Shown: one piece after another, positions 1-9,644 of the stretch
How the letters are laid out: every line of letters begins with the position of its first letter
Numbering within the stretch: the first letter of the stretch is position 1
Assembly (NCBI GenBank): GCA_001179505.1
Contig: CDMY01000193.1
Span: 143,267 to 165,037, forward strand
Direction: 5' to 3'
DNA length: 21,771 bases
Origin: Vitrella brassicaformis
Lineage: Eukaryota > Sar > Vitrellaceae
Program-made: the position numbers and the translations under genes
The notes under the pieces: model-generated
The model's database searches: none
Told to the model about the DNA's origin: nothing
Seen by the model: only the letters and a program-made list of their open reading frames with translations

Positions 1-199
1 GACAGACAGACAGGCGCACACCCCACAGTAGCTTGCCTTTGCCCCATCATTGTGGTCAGATGGACTATGCTACGGCTGATTTCGGCAATGTGTCTGGCGA
101 CTTCCGCTGCTTCAAATGCACACACCCCGTCAGTGACCCAAACTTGTTGAACCGCCATCCATCCATCCATCGGCACACGCATCATCGCACCCTCTCTCT

Positions 200-231
<32 letters not shown>

Positions 232-404
232 ATGTCTCAGAACTGTTCCCTGTCGACGGCCAGCCAGGGCTTCAGGGGCGGCTTCAACAACAACCTGCCA
301 CAGCCTGCTGCTGGTGCTGCTGGTGGACGGGGGGCTCCACAACAGCAGCAGCAGCAGCAGCAGCAGCAAGGAGTGAGAGGAAGAGGGCGTGGGAGGGGGG
401 GATA
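1..404 (+). CDS. 3' end of an unrecognised gene: Cys-rich stretch, polyQ, RG-rich C-terminus (partial)
   Basis: The gene runs in from the left edge, so only its 3' part is seen. The last exon starts after the AG at 239-240, which follows a long (TG)n tract, and reads in phase 0 from 241 to a TAG at 402-404. It encodes an FRGGF motif, a run of about ten Gln (343-369) and an Arg-Gly tail. A likely preceding exon ends at 128 before a GTCAGT donor, and joining it in phase 0 gives a Cys-rich segment with the pattern CFKC....C. RG-rich tails usually bind RNA or are arginine-methylated in Sm/LSm-like and other RNA-associated proteins. I do not recognise the family and the zinc-binding idea is only a guess. 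The terminal exon is fairly secure; the upstream exon is tentative. Confidence 0.4.
202..232 (+). repeat. (TG)n microsatellite at an intron 3' end
   Basis: About fifteen uninterrupted TG units end eight bases before the 3' splice site AG at 239-240. It belongs to the UG-tract pattern seen in most introns of the window. Confidence 0.9.
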
Positions 405-682
405 GCCCAGCTCACTGATGTTGTTTGACACGTACATGTGTGTGTCGCGGGCGTGGCGTGGGTGGGGTGGCGTATATGTGTGAATGTGCGAGTGTGTGTA
501 TATATATATGTTCTACAACCCTTCTCGTCCTCAATTTCTCGTCCTCCACTCCATCATCTTCACTTCCCTCCAGAGCGGTTTCACGGAATGTCCAAAAAGA
601 GCCACGCAGGAACCCCAAGCTTAAGGAAATTCGAAGCGTGCGACGTGCGCCTGTTCTTCTCTCTTCTTCTTCCGAATCATCC

Positions 683-2522
683 ATGTTTCCGAGAGGCGAG
701 GGCGCGAGAATCACTCAATCGGCTGGAGATGAAGCAATGTCTTCGAGAGGAGAGGGCCTGAGATGGGCTGGAGATGGGGGATGGAGAGCAGCGCCGGCTG
801 CTCAGAGGCCCCCTCAACCGACCGGCGATGAATGGGCAAACGCGCCGGTCATCCTAGGTCTCTCATCCAGTTTCTCATCAGATTCCCCATCCTTACAGTC
901 CGATCAACAGCATGAGATTCAGAAGAAAACAGCAGTCTCTCTAGGCGAGCGCATTACGACCGCAGCACACGGCGACGAAAGACGGGGGTCGGTCTTCTCA
1001 AACACGAGCACCGATGTGACAGCCAGCCAGAGAAGCGCCACAATCAATACCGACGGCAACAAGGGTCTCGAAGACGCGGGGGAAGATGTCGGCCGGAGGG
1101 ATTCGTCTATCGGTGAGCCGCGTTTTGGTGAGAGCGTGATAGCCGAGCTGGCTCGTGAGTTCAGGTAAGATGCACACCACGGTTATCGTATCGCTCCAAA
1201 AGCATCGATATCTGTGCATGCATGTATCTTGCGTTCAGAGAGGTCGCAGGATACGAAGCTTCTTATGAAGAGACCCCAACAACACTCGAATACGAGACAG
1301 TGGACGGCTCTGAAGTGCTTGTCGGTGCCGTTTTTACGCCTGAACCACTGTTGCTGATTATCAAAAGAGCCGCCAGATGTATTCTACTGCAGTTGACCGG
1401 CGCTTCGCCTATTGCCATCATCCTTGTGGGCATTGGCATTATCTACAAGTACTCATGTACTTCGAGACTTTTTGGGCTCCCCTTCGACGTGATTCGCAGT
1501 ATCATATTGATCGTCGCGGTAATGCTGATTTGCGTACATGTTACTGATGAATCCGACCCGCAGAGGATGATTTTTCGGCTAGAGGATGAATTTTCGGCTG
1601 AAGAAAGAGTGGTTTGTTTTCAGTCCGCCACTGGTGCTCTCTTTTATGGTATCTTTCGCAAATGGCTTCCGCTTGGAGAGTCATTGGGGGAAAAAGATAT
1701 TATCTCTCCCATTCTTTTTTTGACTTGGGGCTCTATAATTGTCTCCACATACGTATACTTCCGTCGCACTGCTGGGTCGCTTAAGATTGCAGCAGCACGC
1801 GTATATGCACTGAAGGCCACGGCAGCTTTTCTGATCGTATGCACCATGAAAGTCATATGGGTGAATGTTTTATCCCCTCGGTATGCTGCTGCGAACTCTA
1901 ATGAGGTGGGAAATAAGAGAGGAAGAAAAATAGTCGCACAGACGATAATACACAGAATCTCCCTGTCCTCTTTCTTCGCACCCTCAGAAGCGGTTTCTCA
2001 TGGCTGTCATCTACCTCGCTGCCTTCCTACCTGTCGTGGGGGTTGCAATAAGGTTGTGCGATCTATCAAGGTACCCTTTATGTGAGAGCTGGAACCACAA
2101 GAGGAGCAGCAAATCGCCTTCACTCATTGTGCTTTAGGAGGGACTCCCAACATGCAATACACTGCTGATGACGCTGCCAGCCATAGCTTACATCCTCTTT
2201 CCCCGTAGGCGGCGGGTGGTGACTGTAGTTGTGATAGAGTCTATCGCAAGATATGAGACACATACACATACACATAGATTGCCTTCTTTTGCTTCTTGGA
2301 GTATAGGTATGCTGCAAGCTGAAGAGCCTGGACTCGGCAGCAAGCTGGCCTACTGCATTCTTATCTCAATGTAAGCCACATGAATCTCAGATACTGCTGA
2401 TGCCACCATCGCCTGTCTGTCTCAGATTTGACATGATGAATGACATCCTACTGCCTCGATGTCACTCGCTAGCAGACGGACAAGCGAATGAAAGGCATAT
2501 GAATCGATGGACGAATAAATGA
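683..2522 (+). CDS. Multi-pass membrane protein of unknown function
   Basis: Reconciled exons: 683-1164, 1239-1905, 1988-2041, 2138-2370 and 2426-2522, giving 1,533 nt, about 510 residues, with stop TGA at 2520-2522. The start is the in-frame ATG at 683. Donors include AG|GTAAG at 1164/1165 and AT|GTAAG at 2370/2371; acceptors follow pyrimidine-rich stretches. Residues 1-160 are hydrophilic and Ser/Gly-rich, probably cytoplasmic and disordered. Hydrophobic segments follow near residues 215-232, 245-263, 313-334, 350-372, 386-401 and about 407-420, with Arg-rich loops such as an RRRR after the last. The 1905/1988 junction could instead use a GTGAAT donor after 1860, and the 2041 donor could be at 2035; all keep the frame. 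No family recognised. That hydrophobic stretches run across separately predicted junctions supports the model; the exact ends of exons 2-4 are inferred. Confidence 0.55.
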
Positions 2523-2844
2523 GTGCTTGTCTCTATGTGTGCGTCCATCAGATATTCTGTTGTTTCTGTCGGTAGGCGTGGACAAAGAGCCTTGAATAAA
2601 GATACCTGCTGTGTCTTGCCCTGTATCAAATAAAGAGGCTGCTTAAGGCTTGGTTCAACAATACATTATTCAAGAACAACGATGCCATAGCTGCAAAAAA
2701 GGAGCCAGCCAAGAGGCATGAAGGGCTGCGGCGCTAGCAGAAATCGTACTCGTTTGCAGCCGTCGTTAACATTATCGGCACACAGGCGAAAACCGGCAAG
2801 AACATTGAGAGTCTGCAGGCAGCATTAGCTCTACTAAAGGTCAC

Positions 2845-3475
2845 ACCACGATACTCATAGACAAGAAACAGGCGTACCCATTTTCTTCCTTTCGAGGATG
2901 TTCAATTGTGTTCGCGTCAAGATACCTGCGTTCTCTCTGTGATCAAATCGCTCTCTGGTCCCTGGTACAATGCTCAGCTCCCATTGTGTGCGATGCTTTG
3001 TTCTATGTCTGTCTATTCGTTTAGGCCGAAATGACTTCCCTTCTTTTCGTCAATCTGTCAGTCGTTGTCGCGTCTGCCGTCAATGGTGTATCGTCTCTCA
3101 CCCTCACACACGAGATTATTGGACTCGCGCTGATCATTGCGATGGAGTGCGCATGTGAAGGGATGGTCCTCGTGGTCATGGTCAGGTGGGCAAACCTGCC
3201 CATGGTGTCGTCATGGCGGGAGAAAGGGGTTGTTCGCTGCATGTTTCTGACCTGCCTCCTGGCCGCCACCGCTTGGTCAGACATCCACGTTTCTCTCTAT
3301 TACCTCCCGCAGGCCGCATGTCTGTCTCTACCTTTTCCATCATCTGTGTGTCTGCAGCGTTCTCGTGTGGCTGCCGTTCATGCACATGGCGGTGCGTCGT
3401 TCCATCGGGCAAGAGAAGTGGCGCGACGTGGATGCGGAGTTTTTTTGCCCCACTTTCTCTGATGTACTTTTCTGA
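2845..3475 (+). CDS. Putative short membrane protein, exon structure partly unresolved
   Basis: Three exons join in phase: about 2845-2964, 3025-3185 and 3358-3475, stop TGA at 3473-3475. The 60-nt intron 2965-3024 runs from GTACAA to TTTAG. The 3186-3357 intron starts GTGGGC and ends CTGCAG. Joining across the second intron creates one continuous hydrophobic helix (GMVLVVMVSVLVWLPF), which is the best argument that the splice is real. A second hydrophobic stretch lies just downstream of the ATG at 3031, which could be the true start if the first exon is wrong. The protein ends with a short charged tail. Function unknown. It could be the 3' part of the preceding membrane gene rather than a separate gene, because 2598-2840 also holds exon-like open frames that I could not join. 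Confidence 0.35.
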
Positions 3476-3825
3476 TTCTTGCGCCTTCAGAGGATGAGAA
3501 AAGAGAGGGGCCGATCCATTGACTGCTCTGCATGAAAATGACTTGACATAATTTTGATGCGAGAAGTAAGTGACAAAAATGCCTTGTACGTGAGGGAGCA
3601 TACAAGGACAGCGATACGGAAGCAGGGACGATTGGAGGCAGGAGCGCGGGGGGGGGACAGGGGGGCTGCTGCTGCACCAGGCCGCAACGTGCAGCAGTCC
3701 TTATCTCAATGCGGCCTGTGTCAGCGCATGATGGATATCCACGCAGGCAGGGAGACAGGAGAACACAGCACACCGGAGCACATACACGAGCCGACACTCA
3801 TATACACGTGTGTGTGTGTCCGCAG
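3476..3825. other. Gap without a supported gene
   Basis: This stretch holds G-rich and simple-sequence DNA and a strong-looking donor (GTAAGT at about 3566). Any 5' exons of the Gly/Arg-rich exon at 3826 should lie here, but none has a convincing frame. Confidence 0.5.
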
Positions 3826-3969
3826 ACGGTGTTGGCTGGTGGTGCTGTCGGCAACCATGGTGGGGCGGCGGGAGGGGGAAGGGGTCGCGGCAAGGCTGCT
3901 GCCAAGGGGCGAGGGGGGAGGGGCAGGGGCAGGTCAGCCGACATTCTTCAGCACCCGACATTATGGTGA
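3826..3969 (+). CDS. Terminal exon encoding a Gly/Arg-rich (RG-repeat) tail
   Basis: An AG at 3824-3825, preceded by (TG)n and CCGC, opens a phase-0 exon that runs to a TGA at 3967-3969. It encodes about 47 residues, beginning TVLAGGAVGNHGG, followed by several GRGR blocks interrupted by Ala/Lys and a short non-repetitive end (SADILQHPTLW). The composition resembles C-terminal tails of Sm-type or other RNA-binding proteins. The upstream exons that would identify the gene are not resolved. A GTCAGC inside the exon could act as a donor and lead to a different C-terminus starting near 4087, so the end is also uncertain. Confidence 0.3.
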   Translation, partial: TVLAGGAVGNHGGAAGGGRGRGKAAAKGRGGRGRGRSADILQHPTLW

Positions 3970-4338
3970 TGGATGCGATGCGTGAGTGTCTCCATGTGTG
4001 CATCTGTTCCCCAACTCAATGCACTCTGTACAGCCACACACGATGGATGGGCGATTCAATGGCGAATTGTGTCTCTCTGTCGCGCAGCTGCAATAAGTCA
4101 AGTGAAATGGAAAAGAAGGTTGAATTAACGAAAGAAGAGCCATGCGTCACCAGGCACCATCATCAATCAAGCCGTCCCAAGCACACACACACACACAAAT
4201 GGCACGGTTCCGCGCTTGACTCACGATCTCCTTTGTCGGCGGGGGTGAGACGGATCTCGCTGACTGACACCTCAGTCGGTCAGCTAGCTACTGGCTCCTT
4301 CTGCTCTCCTTCACTTGACTGACTGGTCCACTCCACAC
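3970..4338. other. Intergenic stretch, convergent 3' ends
   Basis: It lies between the RG-rich exon (+) and the proteasome gene end (-). It contains a CA run at about 4182-4197 and short direct repeats. I see no supported gene, apart from a possible alternative 3' exon starting near 4087. Confidence 0.5.
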
Positions 4339-5510
4339 TCACTCCTTCCTGAGGTCCACTTTGCTCTTGTTGACGCCCGTCTCATCAATCACATACACCT
4401 CGGCGTAGTCACCTGCACACACACATACACAGACAGACACAGACCAGACACAGCACATGACTCCGCCCTCCCTGCGCTCAGATCAGATCATCCCACCCCA
4501 CCTGTGTAAATGTCCCTCTCGCCAGCAGCGGCGATGACGTCCTTGGCCAGGTCAATGAGGTCTGTCTTGTCGAGCGGCTCGAGCTGCTTGGTCTGGTTGG
4601 TCTTGCCGATCTGGTTGTCCAGCACAGAGGTCACGAGCTCCGCCCCGGTGCCCTGGGAGACGTACGGGATGCGCTCGAAGCTGCCGATGGCGTCGTAGCC
4701 GTAGACAGCCCCCTTGCCCTCCTCGTCCAGGCCCACCACCACGTTGAAGGTGTAGTAGGGGAAGAACCGCTTAAAGTACAGACGGGTCGACAGCAGCTGC
4801 GCCACTGCATTCACAGACGGCTCACGGCGATGCGCGTGCTCGTACTGGGTGATCAAAATCTGGGGGAGGGAGTGCAGTGCGGGCAATCAGAGAGGAGAGA
4901 GGGATCAGTCAGTGTGTCGACTCATTTCATGAGGGAAGCAGTGCTTGCTTCCACGCAGACAGACGATTAGGGGCCTGTCTGTCTGTCTGTCTGTTTGCCT
5001 GTCAGGTTGGGTGCGTGCGTACCTTCATGCGTTTGTGTAGCTCCACCATCTCGGCCTGCATGCCTCCGGTGAGCACCACACACTTGGACGTCCTGCAACG
5101 CAACGCAACGCATCGTAACGCACACACATTGATCAGACTCACTGGTGGCTGGGCGTGGCGTCTGCTTACAGTTGGGTGCATTTGGTCGTGTTGCGCGAGA
5201 GGATTCTCATGCCCGAACTGAGACGCGTGTCGGCCATGGCAACGGCATACGTCGGACCAGCTACTGCAAACACCGTCCTGCACCCGACCCGACACACAAC
5301 ACAGTTTCGTCTCAAGAGATCTGTGTCTGTGTCGATCTGGTGTGATGTGGTGTGGTGTGGTGTGGTCTGCAGGGCTTGAGCCCACCCTCCGTTGTTCTGG
5401 TAGGGCATGAAGCGATGCTCCATCGGCGGGTTGGACACGGGGCGCGGCACAGATCCGTGGCTCTGCATATGCTGCTGAAGCCCCTCACCAGAGGACCACT
5501 CTCCCATCAT
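4339..5510 (-). CDS. PSMB1: 20S proteasome subunit beta type-1 (beta-6)
   Basis: A non-catalytic beta subunit of the 20S core particle, which degrades ubiquitinated proteins in cytosol and nucleus. Five exons on the minus strand, 5510-5386, 5277-5170, 5092-5023, 4859-4502 and 4412-4339, total 735 nt and 244 residues, close to the usual length of about 240. All junctions agree in phase. Recognisable blocks in order: FMPYQNNGG then TVFAVAG (start of the Ntn-hydrolase fold), ADTRLSSG, RFFPYYTFN, GLDEEGKGAVYGYD, and AERDIYTG near the end, finishing KVDLRKE. There is no GTT processing site, as expected for beta-6. The start is the first ATG of an ATGATG at 5510; a downstream ATG lies just before FMPYQ. 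The intron at 4413-4501 is UG-rich near its 3' end. A small upstream ORF overlaps the start codon. The kelch gene is divergent. Confidence 0.95.
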
Positions 5511-5755
5511 TGCGCCAGCTCTGCTACTCTGCTTGTGTTGTGGCTGAGTTCTTTCAGGCTCGCAGCTAAGCTCGCATTGGAGGGAGATTCGCGCGAAGAC
5601 TGGTCGCTTCTCTTCACTGAGTTTGGCGTGATAGGTCGTGTTGTGCAGTAATTTTGAGAGTCGTGGCCGTCCAGGGCCAGGAGAAGAGAGTTCACCGAGT
5701 TGAGGTAGGCACGGACATGGCAGAGGTCCAGCAGACACTGACGATGGCCACGCAT
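5507..5755 (-). CDS. Small 82-aa ORF directly upstream of, and overlapping, the proteasome start
   Basis: An ORF begins at an ATG (5755-5753) and stops at a TGA that overlaps the proteasome ATG in an ATGA arrangement. The first 30 residues (MRGHRQCLLDLCHVRAYLNS and beyond) use GC-ending codons like the real exons and look like a hydrophobic helix with paired Cys. The second half has weaker coding bias and is Ser-rich. It could be an upstream ORF in the leader of the proteasome mRNA, an unrecognised upstream exon, or a separate small gene. The opposite strand also carries an open frame here, so it may be an accident of composition. I do not recognise it. Confidence 0.25.
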   Translation of the reverse strand: MRGHRQCLLDLCHVRAYLNSVNSLLLALDGHDSQNYCTTRPITPNSVKRSDQSSRESPSNASLAASLKELSHNTSRVAELAQ

Positions 5756-6101
5756 CGACAGAGCGGGCCTCCATGTGTGGGGACGGGACACCCATCTGCT
5801 GCATTCCCGTGTGTATGTTGTTGGTGTGTGTGTGTGTGTGCTTTTCTTCAGAACAGGAGAGTCCCACTGCCTGCCTTGACCCATCTGTCTGTCTGTCGTC
5901 AAGTTGTCGTCGCCACCTTCGTCCACGCCCAACTCCCCCACCCCCGCTCCCGCCCAGCCTGAGCCTGCCCAACCGCAGTGGCCGCCGCAGCCCAGCCCGA
6001 GCCCGTCCTCACCCACACGAGGGCAGTCACAGCAGCAGCAGTCGCGGGCCGAGAGGGCACGGGACCTGCTGATCGTGACGACCAACGCCAGCAGCACAAC
6101 G
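5756..6101. other. Divergent 5' region between PSMB1 and the kelch gene
   Basis: A (TG)n tract at about 5823-5840 followed by TTCAG resembles a 3' splice site for a plus-strand leader intron. From 5904 the plus strand is open in the kelch frame (Ser/Pro/Gln-rich), but no ATG occurs in that frame before 6102. The kelch protein therefore either starts at 6102 or has an upstream coding exon here, for example one beginning at the ATG at 5717. Confidence 0.45.
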
Positions 6102-9100
6102 ATGCAGGACCCCAGTCTGGCGGCAGGGCCCGCCAGCCAGGACCGGGACAGCAGCGCTGGCATCAGCATCCTCAGCGGGCAGCGGCGGGGCAGGGGCGGC
6201 ACAGAGACGCCTTCAACCTACCACAACCCGCCCAGGAGGTGGAGGGAAGTAGAGGTGAGGGAGGGGAGGGAGGGAGGGAGGGAGAGCGGCGACGGACGGC
6301 TCCAAGTTCGTGTGGTCTGGTGCGTGTGGTGTGTGTGTCAGTTGGGTCCATCATCAGATGTGAAGCCTGGTGAGCGGAGTGGGGCGGCGTCGGTGGTCTA
6401 CAACGGCGCGCTGTACGTCTACGGGGGATATGGCGGCAGGTCAGTCAGTCCGCTCATCGACCAACACACGCACAGCCACAGAGCACAGCCAGAGAAGGCA
6501 AGAAACCATCCCTGTGCGTTAACCTTCCTTACTCCTTTCCTTGTGTGTGTCGCCGTCAGCGGCCGTCTGGACGATTTGTGGAAGTTCGACTTCGGTAGGC
6601 ACCTCCGCCCCAATCCCATCCCATCCCATGCACACTCACACAAACCGACATAGACTAGACTGCAAGAGGCGGACGGAGTCTGCGCTGTCACTCACTGTGT
6701 CTGTCGTGTGTCACTCAGAGAGCCGGTGCTGGTCCAAGATAGAGGCCCGCAACCCTCCTGCTGGTCGAGAGAACAACGGTGCGGTGGTGTACGGCAGCAA
6801 GATGTTCCTCTTCGGCGGATACAGCGGATTCAACTGGCTGCAGGACTTCCACGAGTTCAACTTCGGTACGTACGCGTGGCACGGCACACCTGGGTGGGAG
6901 TGGGTGGGGTGTGGGCGCCGCAGGCGGACAGGACAGCAAGCTTGTGTCTGTCATCCACCGAATGCGCCGCGCCCTGCCTGCGTGTCATGTGTGTTTGGTG
7001 TGCACCAGAGTCGAATGAGTGGTCGCCTGTCAACGCCAAAGGCAACCCCCCTTCCACCAGATTCGGGTATGTGAGTGCGGTTAGCGAGGACGGTTTGTTT
7101 GTGGTCTTTGGCGGCTACGACGGCTGCACGTGGCTCAACGACATGTACGAGTTCAACTTCGCCACCCACCAGTGGAGCATCACCTCCGCACAGGGCAACA
7201 TTCCCAGCGGGCGCAGCTGCCCCTCCTGGGCCACCTACAAGGTAAGGTACACACGTCTCAGGCAGGTCATGTGATTGAGCTGAATGTCTGTGTGGTGTGG
7301 TGTGGTGTGGTGTGGCTGCCCTGCTCTCAGGGTTCGGTGTTTGTGTTTGGCGGGTACGACGGCGTCCACCGCATGAACGACTTCCACCAGTTCCAGCTGC
7401 TGACGCGCACCTGGTCGCCCGTCCGCTACTCGGGACACCCCCCCTCCCCCAGATACTTCCACGCATCCGTCGTATACGGTAAAAACGGACGGACGTCTGG
7501 ATGTCTGTGAGTGTGTGCCGACATGGCTATCCTATCATCACACGCATCGATCTCTGCATATGTGTGTGTGTGTGTGTGTGTGTTCAGGCGACAGTTTGTT
7601 TCTGTTTGGCGGGTACAGCGGCCACGAGCGGCTGAACGACCTTTACGAGTACAGGCTGGACCTGCACACATGGCTCATGGTTGACATGGACAAACCGCCC
7701 TCAGGACGGTCCTCACTAGTCGCACAGGTAACCAACAGGAGAGAGAGAGAGAGAGAGAGTGAGGGAGGGAACGCCCTCGACAGACAGACGTGTGGTGTGT
7801 GTGTGTGTGTGTGATGTGCACAGGTTAGCGGCAACAGTTTGTATGTCTTCGGGGGGTACAACGGGCAGTTCGTCCTCAACGACTTCCACGAATTCAGATT
7901 CGGTCGGTCATGATACTTGCACGCCATGCCATGCATTCACACGGATATCGACTGTGCATCTCTCTGTCTGTGTGGACAGAGCCTGTGGCCATCCCGCCCT
8001 CTGCTTTGGTGGAGGACCTCAAGAAGCTCATCAACAACCAAATGTTCGCTGACGTGGTTAGCCAGCCAGCCAGCCACCCATCCACCCACACGCAAAGGCA
8101 GAGGCGCCAGTGCACTCCCTGCCTGCCTGCCTGCCTGCCTGTCAATATCTTTCAGACGTTTGTTGTTGAGAACCGTGAGGTCTACGGCAACCGGGCACTC
8201 CTCGCATCGCGATCAGAGCACTTCAGGTCGGTCAGGATAACACAACGGCACTAAGTCCCTGAGGCCCTTGTGCCCTTGTGTGGTTTGTGGTCGATTCGTT
8301 CATTCGTTCAGGGCGTTGTTCTACGGCGGGATGAAGGAGTCGTGCAAGGTGGAGGCAGAACCCATTCCCATGCCCGACGTCAGATACGACGTACGCAACG
8401 CAGCTCTTGGAGAAACCGACACAGAGGCGGGCACACGAGTACATGGATGGACCGCACTGTGTGCGTGTGTTTGTGGTCCGTAGATATTCCTTGCGTTGCT
8501 GGAGTACCTCTACACGGACAAGGTGCCCGTCAACCTCACGTCTGAGGATGCCGTCCACCTCCTCATCGCCGCCGAACGGGTCAGTCAGTCAGTCAGTCAA
8601 GGAAGAGTGGAACCGCACGCACGCAGCGGGGCCTCTCTGAGAATCGATGTCTGTTCTGTCTGTCTGTCTGTCTGTGTGTGTTCATTCAGTTTCTGCTGGA
8701 CCGTTTGAAGGCGTTGTGCCAGGACATCATCCGCAAGGGCATCTCCATCGACAACGTCGTGAGCATCCTCCTCGCCGCAAACTCACACCGAGCTGACAGA
8801 CTCAAGGTCAGTCAGCCGGCCACTTGTGTGCTCCCTTGCTCCCTCAAGACGTGCAATCATGCCATGCCATGTGTGTGTGCGTGTGCAGGAGATATGCTTG
8901 GACTTCATCAAGATCCACGAAGACCGCCTCAAGCAGAGCGACGCATTCAAAGAACTTATACAGGTGCCCCGGGCAGCTCACACACACACACACACACATG
9001 CCTACCAGCCAACCGCACAGACAGACACATACATAGCGGATTTCACTGTCTGTGTGTGTTGCTATGTCTATCGTGTTGGTTCCATCAATCAGGAGCCCAC

Positions 9101-9146
9101 CCTCCTGTATGAGATTTTCATGCGCAAGAGCAACAGCAGCTCGTGA
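6102..9146 (+). CDS. Kelch-repeat protein with C-terminal BTB and BACK-like regions (LZTR1-like order)
   Basis: Fifteen exons join with consistent phases: 6102-6254, 6342-6439, 6560-6594, 6719-6865, 7009-7241, 7331-7478, 7588-7727, 7824-7902, 7980-8056, 8156-8226, 8312-8390, 8484-8579, 8690-8806, 8889-8963 and 9093-9146. They total 1,602 nt (533 residues), stop TGA at 9144. A disordered N-terminus is followed by about six kelch repeats, each with a hydrophobic strand, FGGYxG, LND and W (YVYGGYGG, FLFGGYSG, VVFGGYDG, FVFGGYDG, FLFGGYSG, YVFGGYNG). A BTB segment follows (FADVTFVVENREVYGNRALL, then SRSEHFRALFYGGM and LALLEYLYTDKV), then a helical BACK-like tail. Kelch-BTB proteins commonly recruit substrates to cullin-3 ubiquitin ligases. 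Kelch before BTB is the LZTR1 order, opposite to KLHL proteins. The substrate is unknown. The start is uncertain: the frame is open from 5904. Confidence 0.88.
7561..7583 (+). repeat. (TG)n in a kelch-gene intron
   Basis: About eleven TG units are followed directly by TTCAG and the exon at 7588. A similar tract ends near 7813, before the exon at 7824. Confidence 0.85.
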
Positions 9147-9524
9147 GCTGCAGCCAACACGCAGACACCACATGCCCGTGTGCGTGTGCAGCTGCTCTGC
9201 TAGCCATCGCGCGATCGCACCTGATGACGATAGCTTGCCTTGCTTTCTCGTGCCTTTCGTTGCCCGCCTCGTTCCATAGCCGAGTGAGGCACACAGATAG
9301 ACCGACAGCCAGACAGCCAGACAGACAGACAGACAGGCTTGGTTGAGTGTCTTCGTGTTGCCTGTGTTTCTCTCTCTTGCTGCCTTGCTGCCTTGCTACA
9401 TTCGTTCCCTCATCCACTTGTTCATTCATGTGTGTGTGTTTCGCTGCCTCCCCGCTTTTTTCTCTTGAGTGGCCAGGCCACACACCGGGGGGAGGGGAGG
9501 GGTGGGTGTAACCTAGCTAAGTGA

Positions 9525-9546
9525 GGGATGGGATGGGATGGGATGG
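9525..9546 (+). repeat. GGGAT tandem repeat
   Basis: Four to five consecutive GGGAT units. Confidence 0.8.
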
Positions 9547-9623
9547 CTGTGTGGGTCCGCCGGTCCGCCCACCGCCTCTCAAGAGGTGCATTAGGGCAGG
9601 ACAAAGCACCCATCCCATGGCTC

Positions 9624-9644
9624 GATGGATGGATGGATGGATGG
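9624..9644 (+). repeat. GGAT tandem repeat
   Basis: About five consecutive GGAT units. Confidence 0.8.

Noticed and set aside
205-437. ORFs with CVCVCV or THTHTH runs on both strands
   Set aside because: They come from TG/CA microsatellites, which have no stops in several frames. They are intron or intergenic sequence.
2135-2137. Reassignment of TAG to an amino acid, suggested by in-frame TAG codons at 2135, about 2738, about 2858 and 14470
   Set aside because: The two best cases coincide with plausible 3' splice sites, and TAG ends the protease gene at 12236 normally. The standard code explains the data.
5166-6202. Long minus-strand ORFs across the kelch N-terminal exon
   Set aside because: They are antisense shadows of a GC-rich, low-complexity Ser/Pro/Gln exon. 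Only the part at 5507-5755 shows independent coding character.
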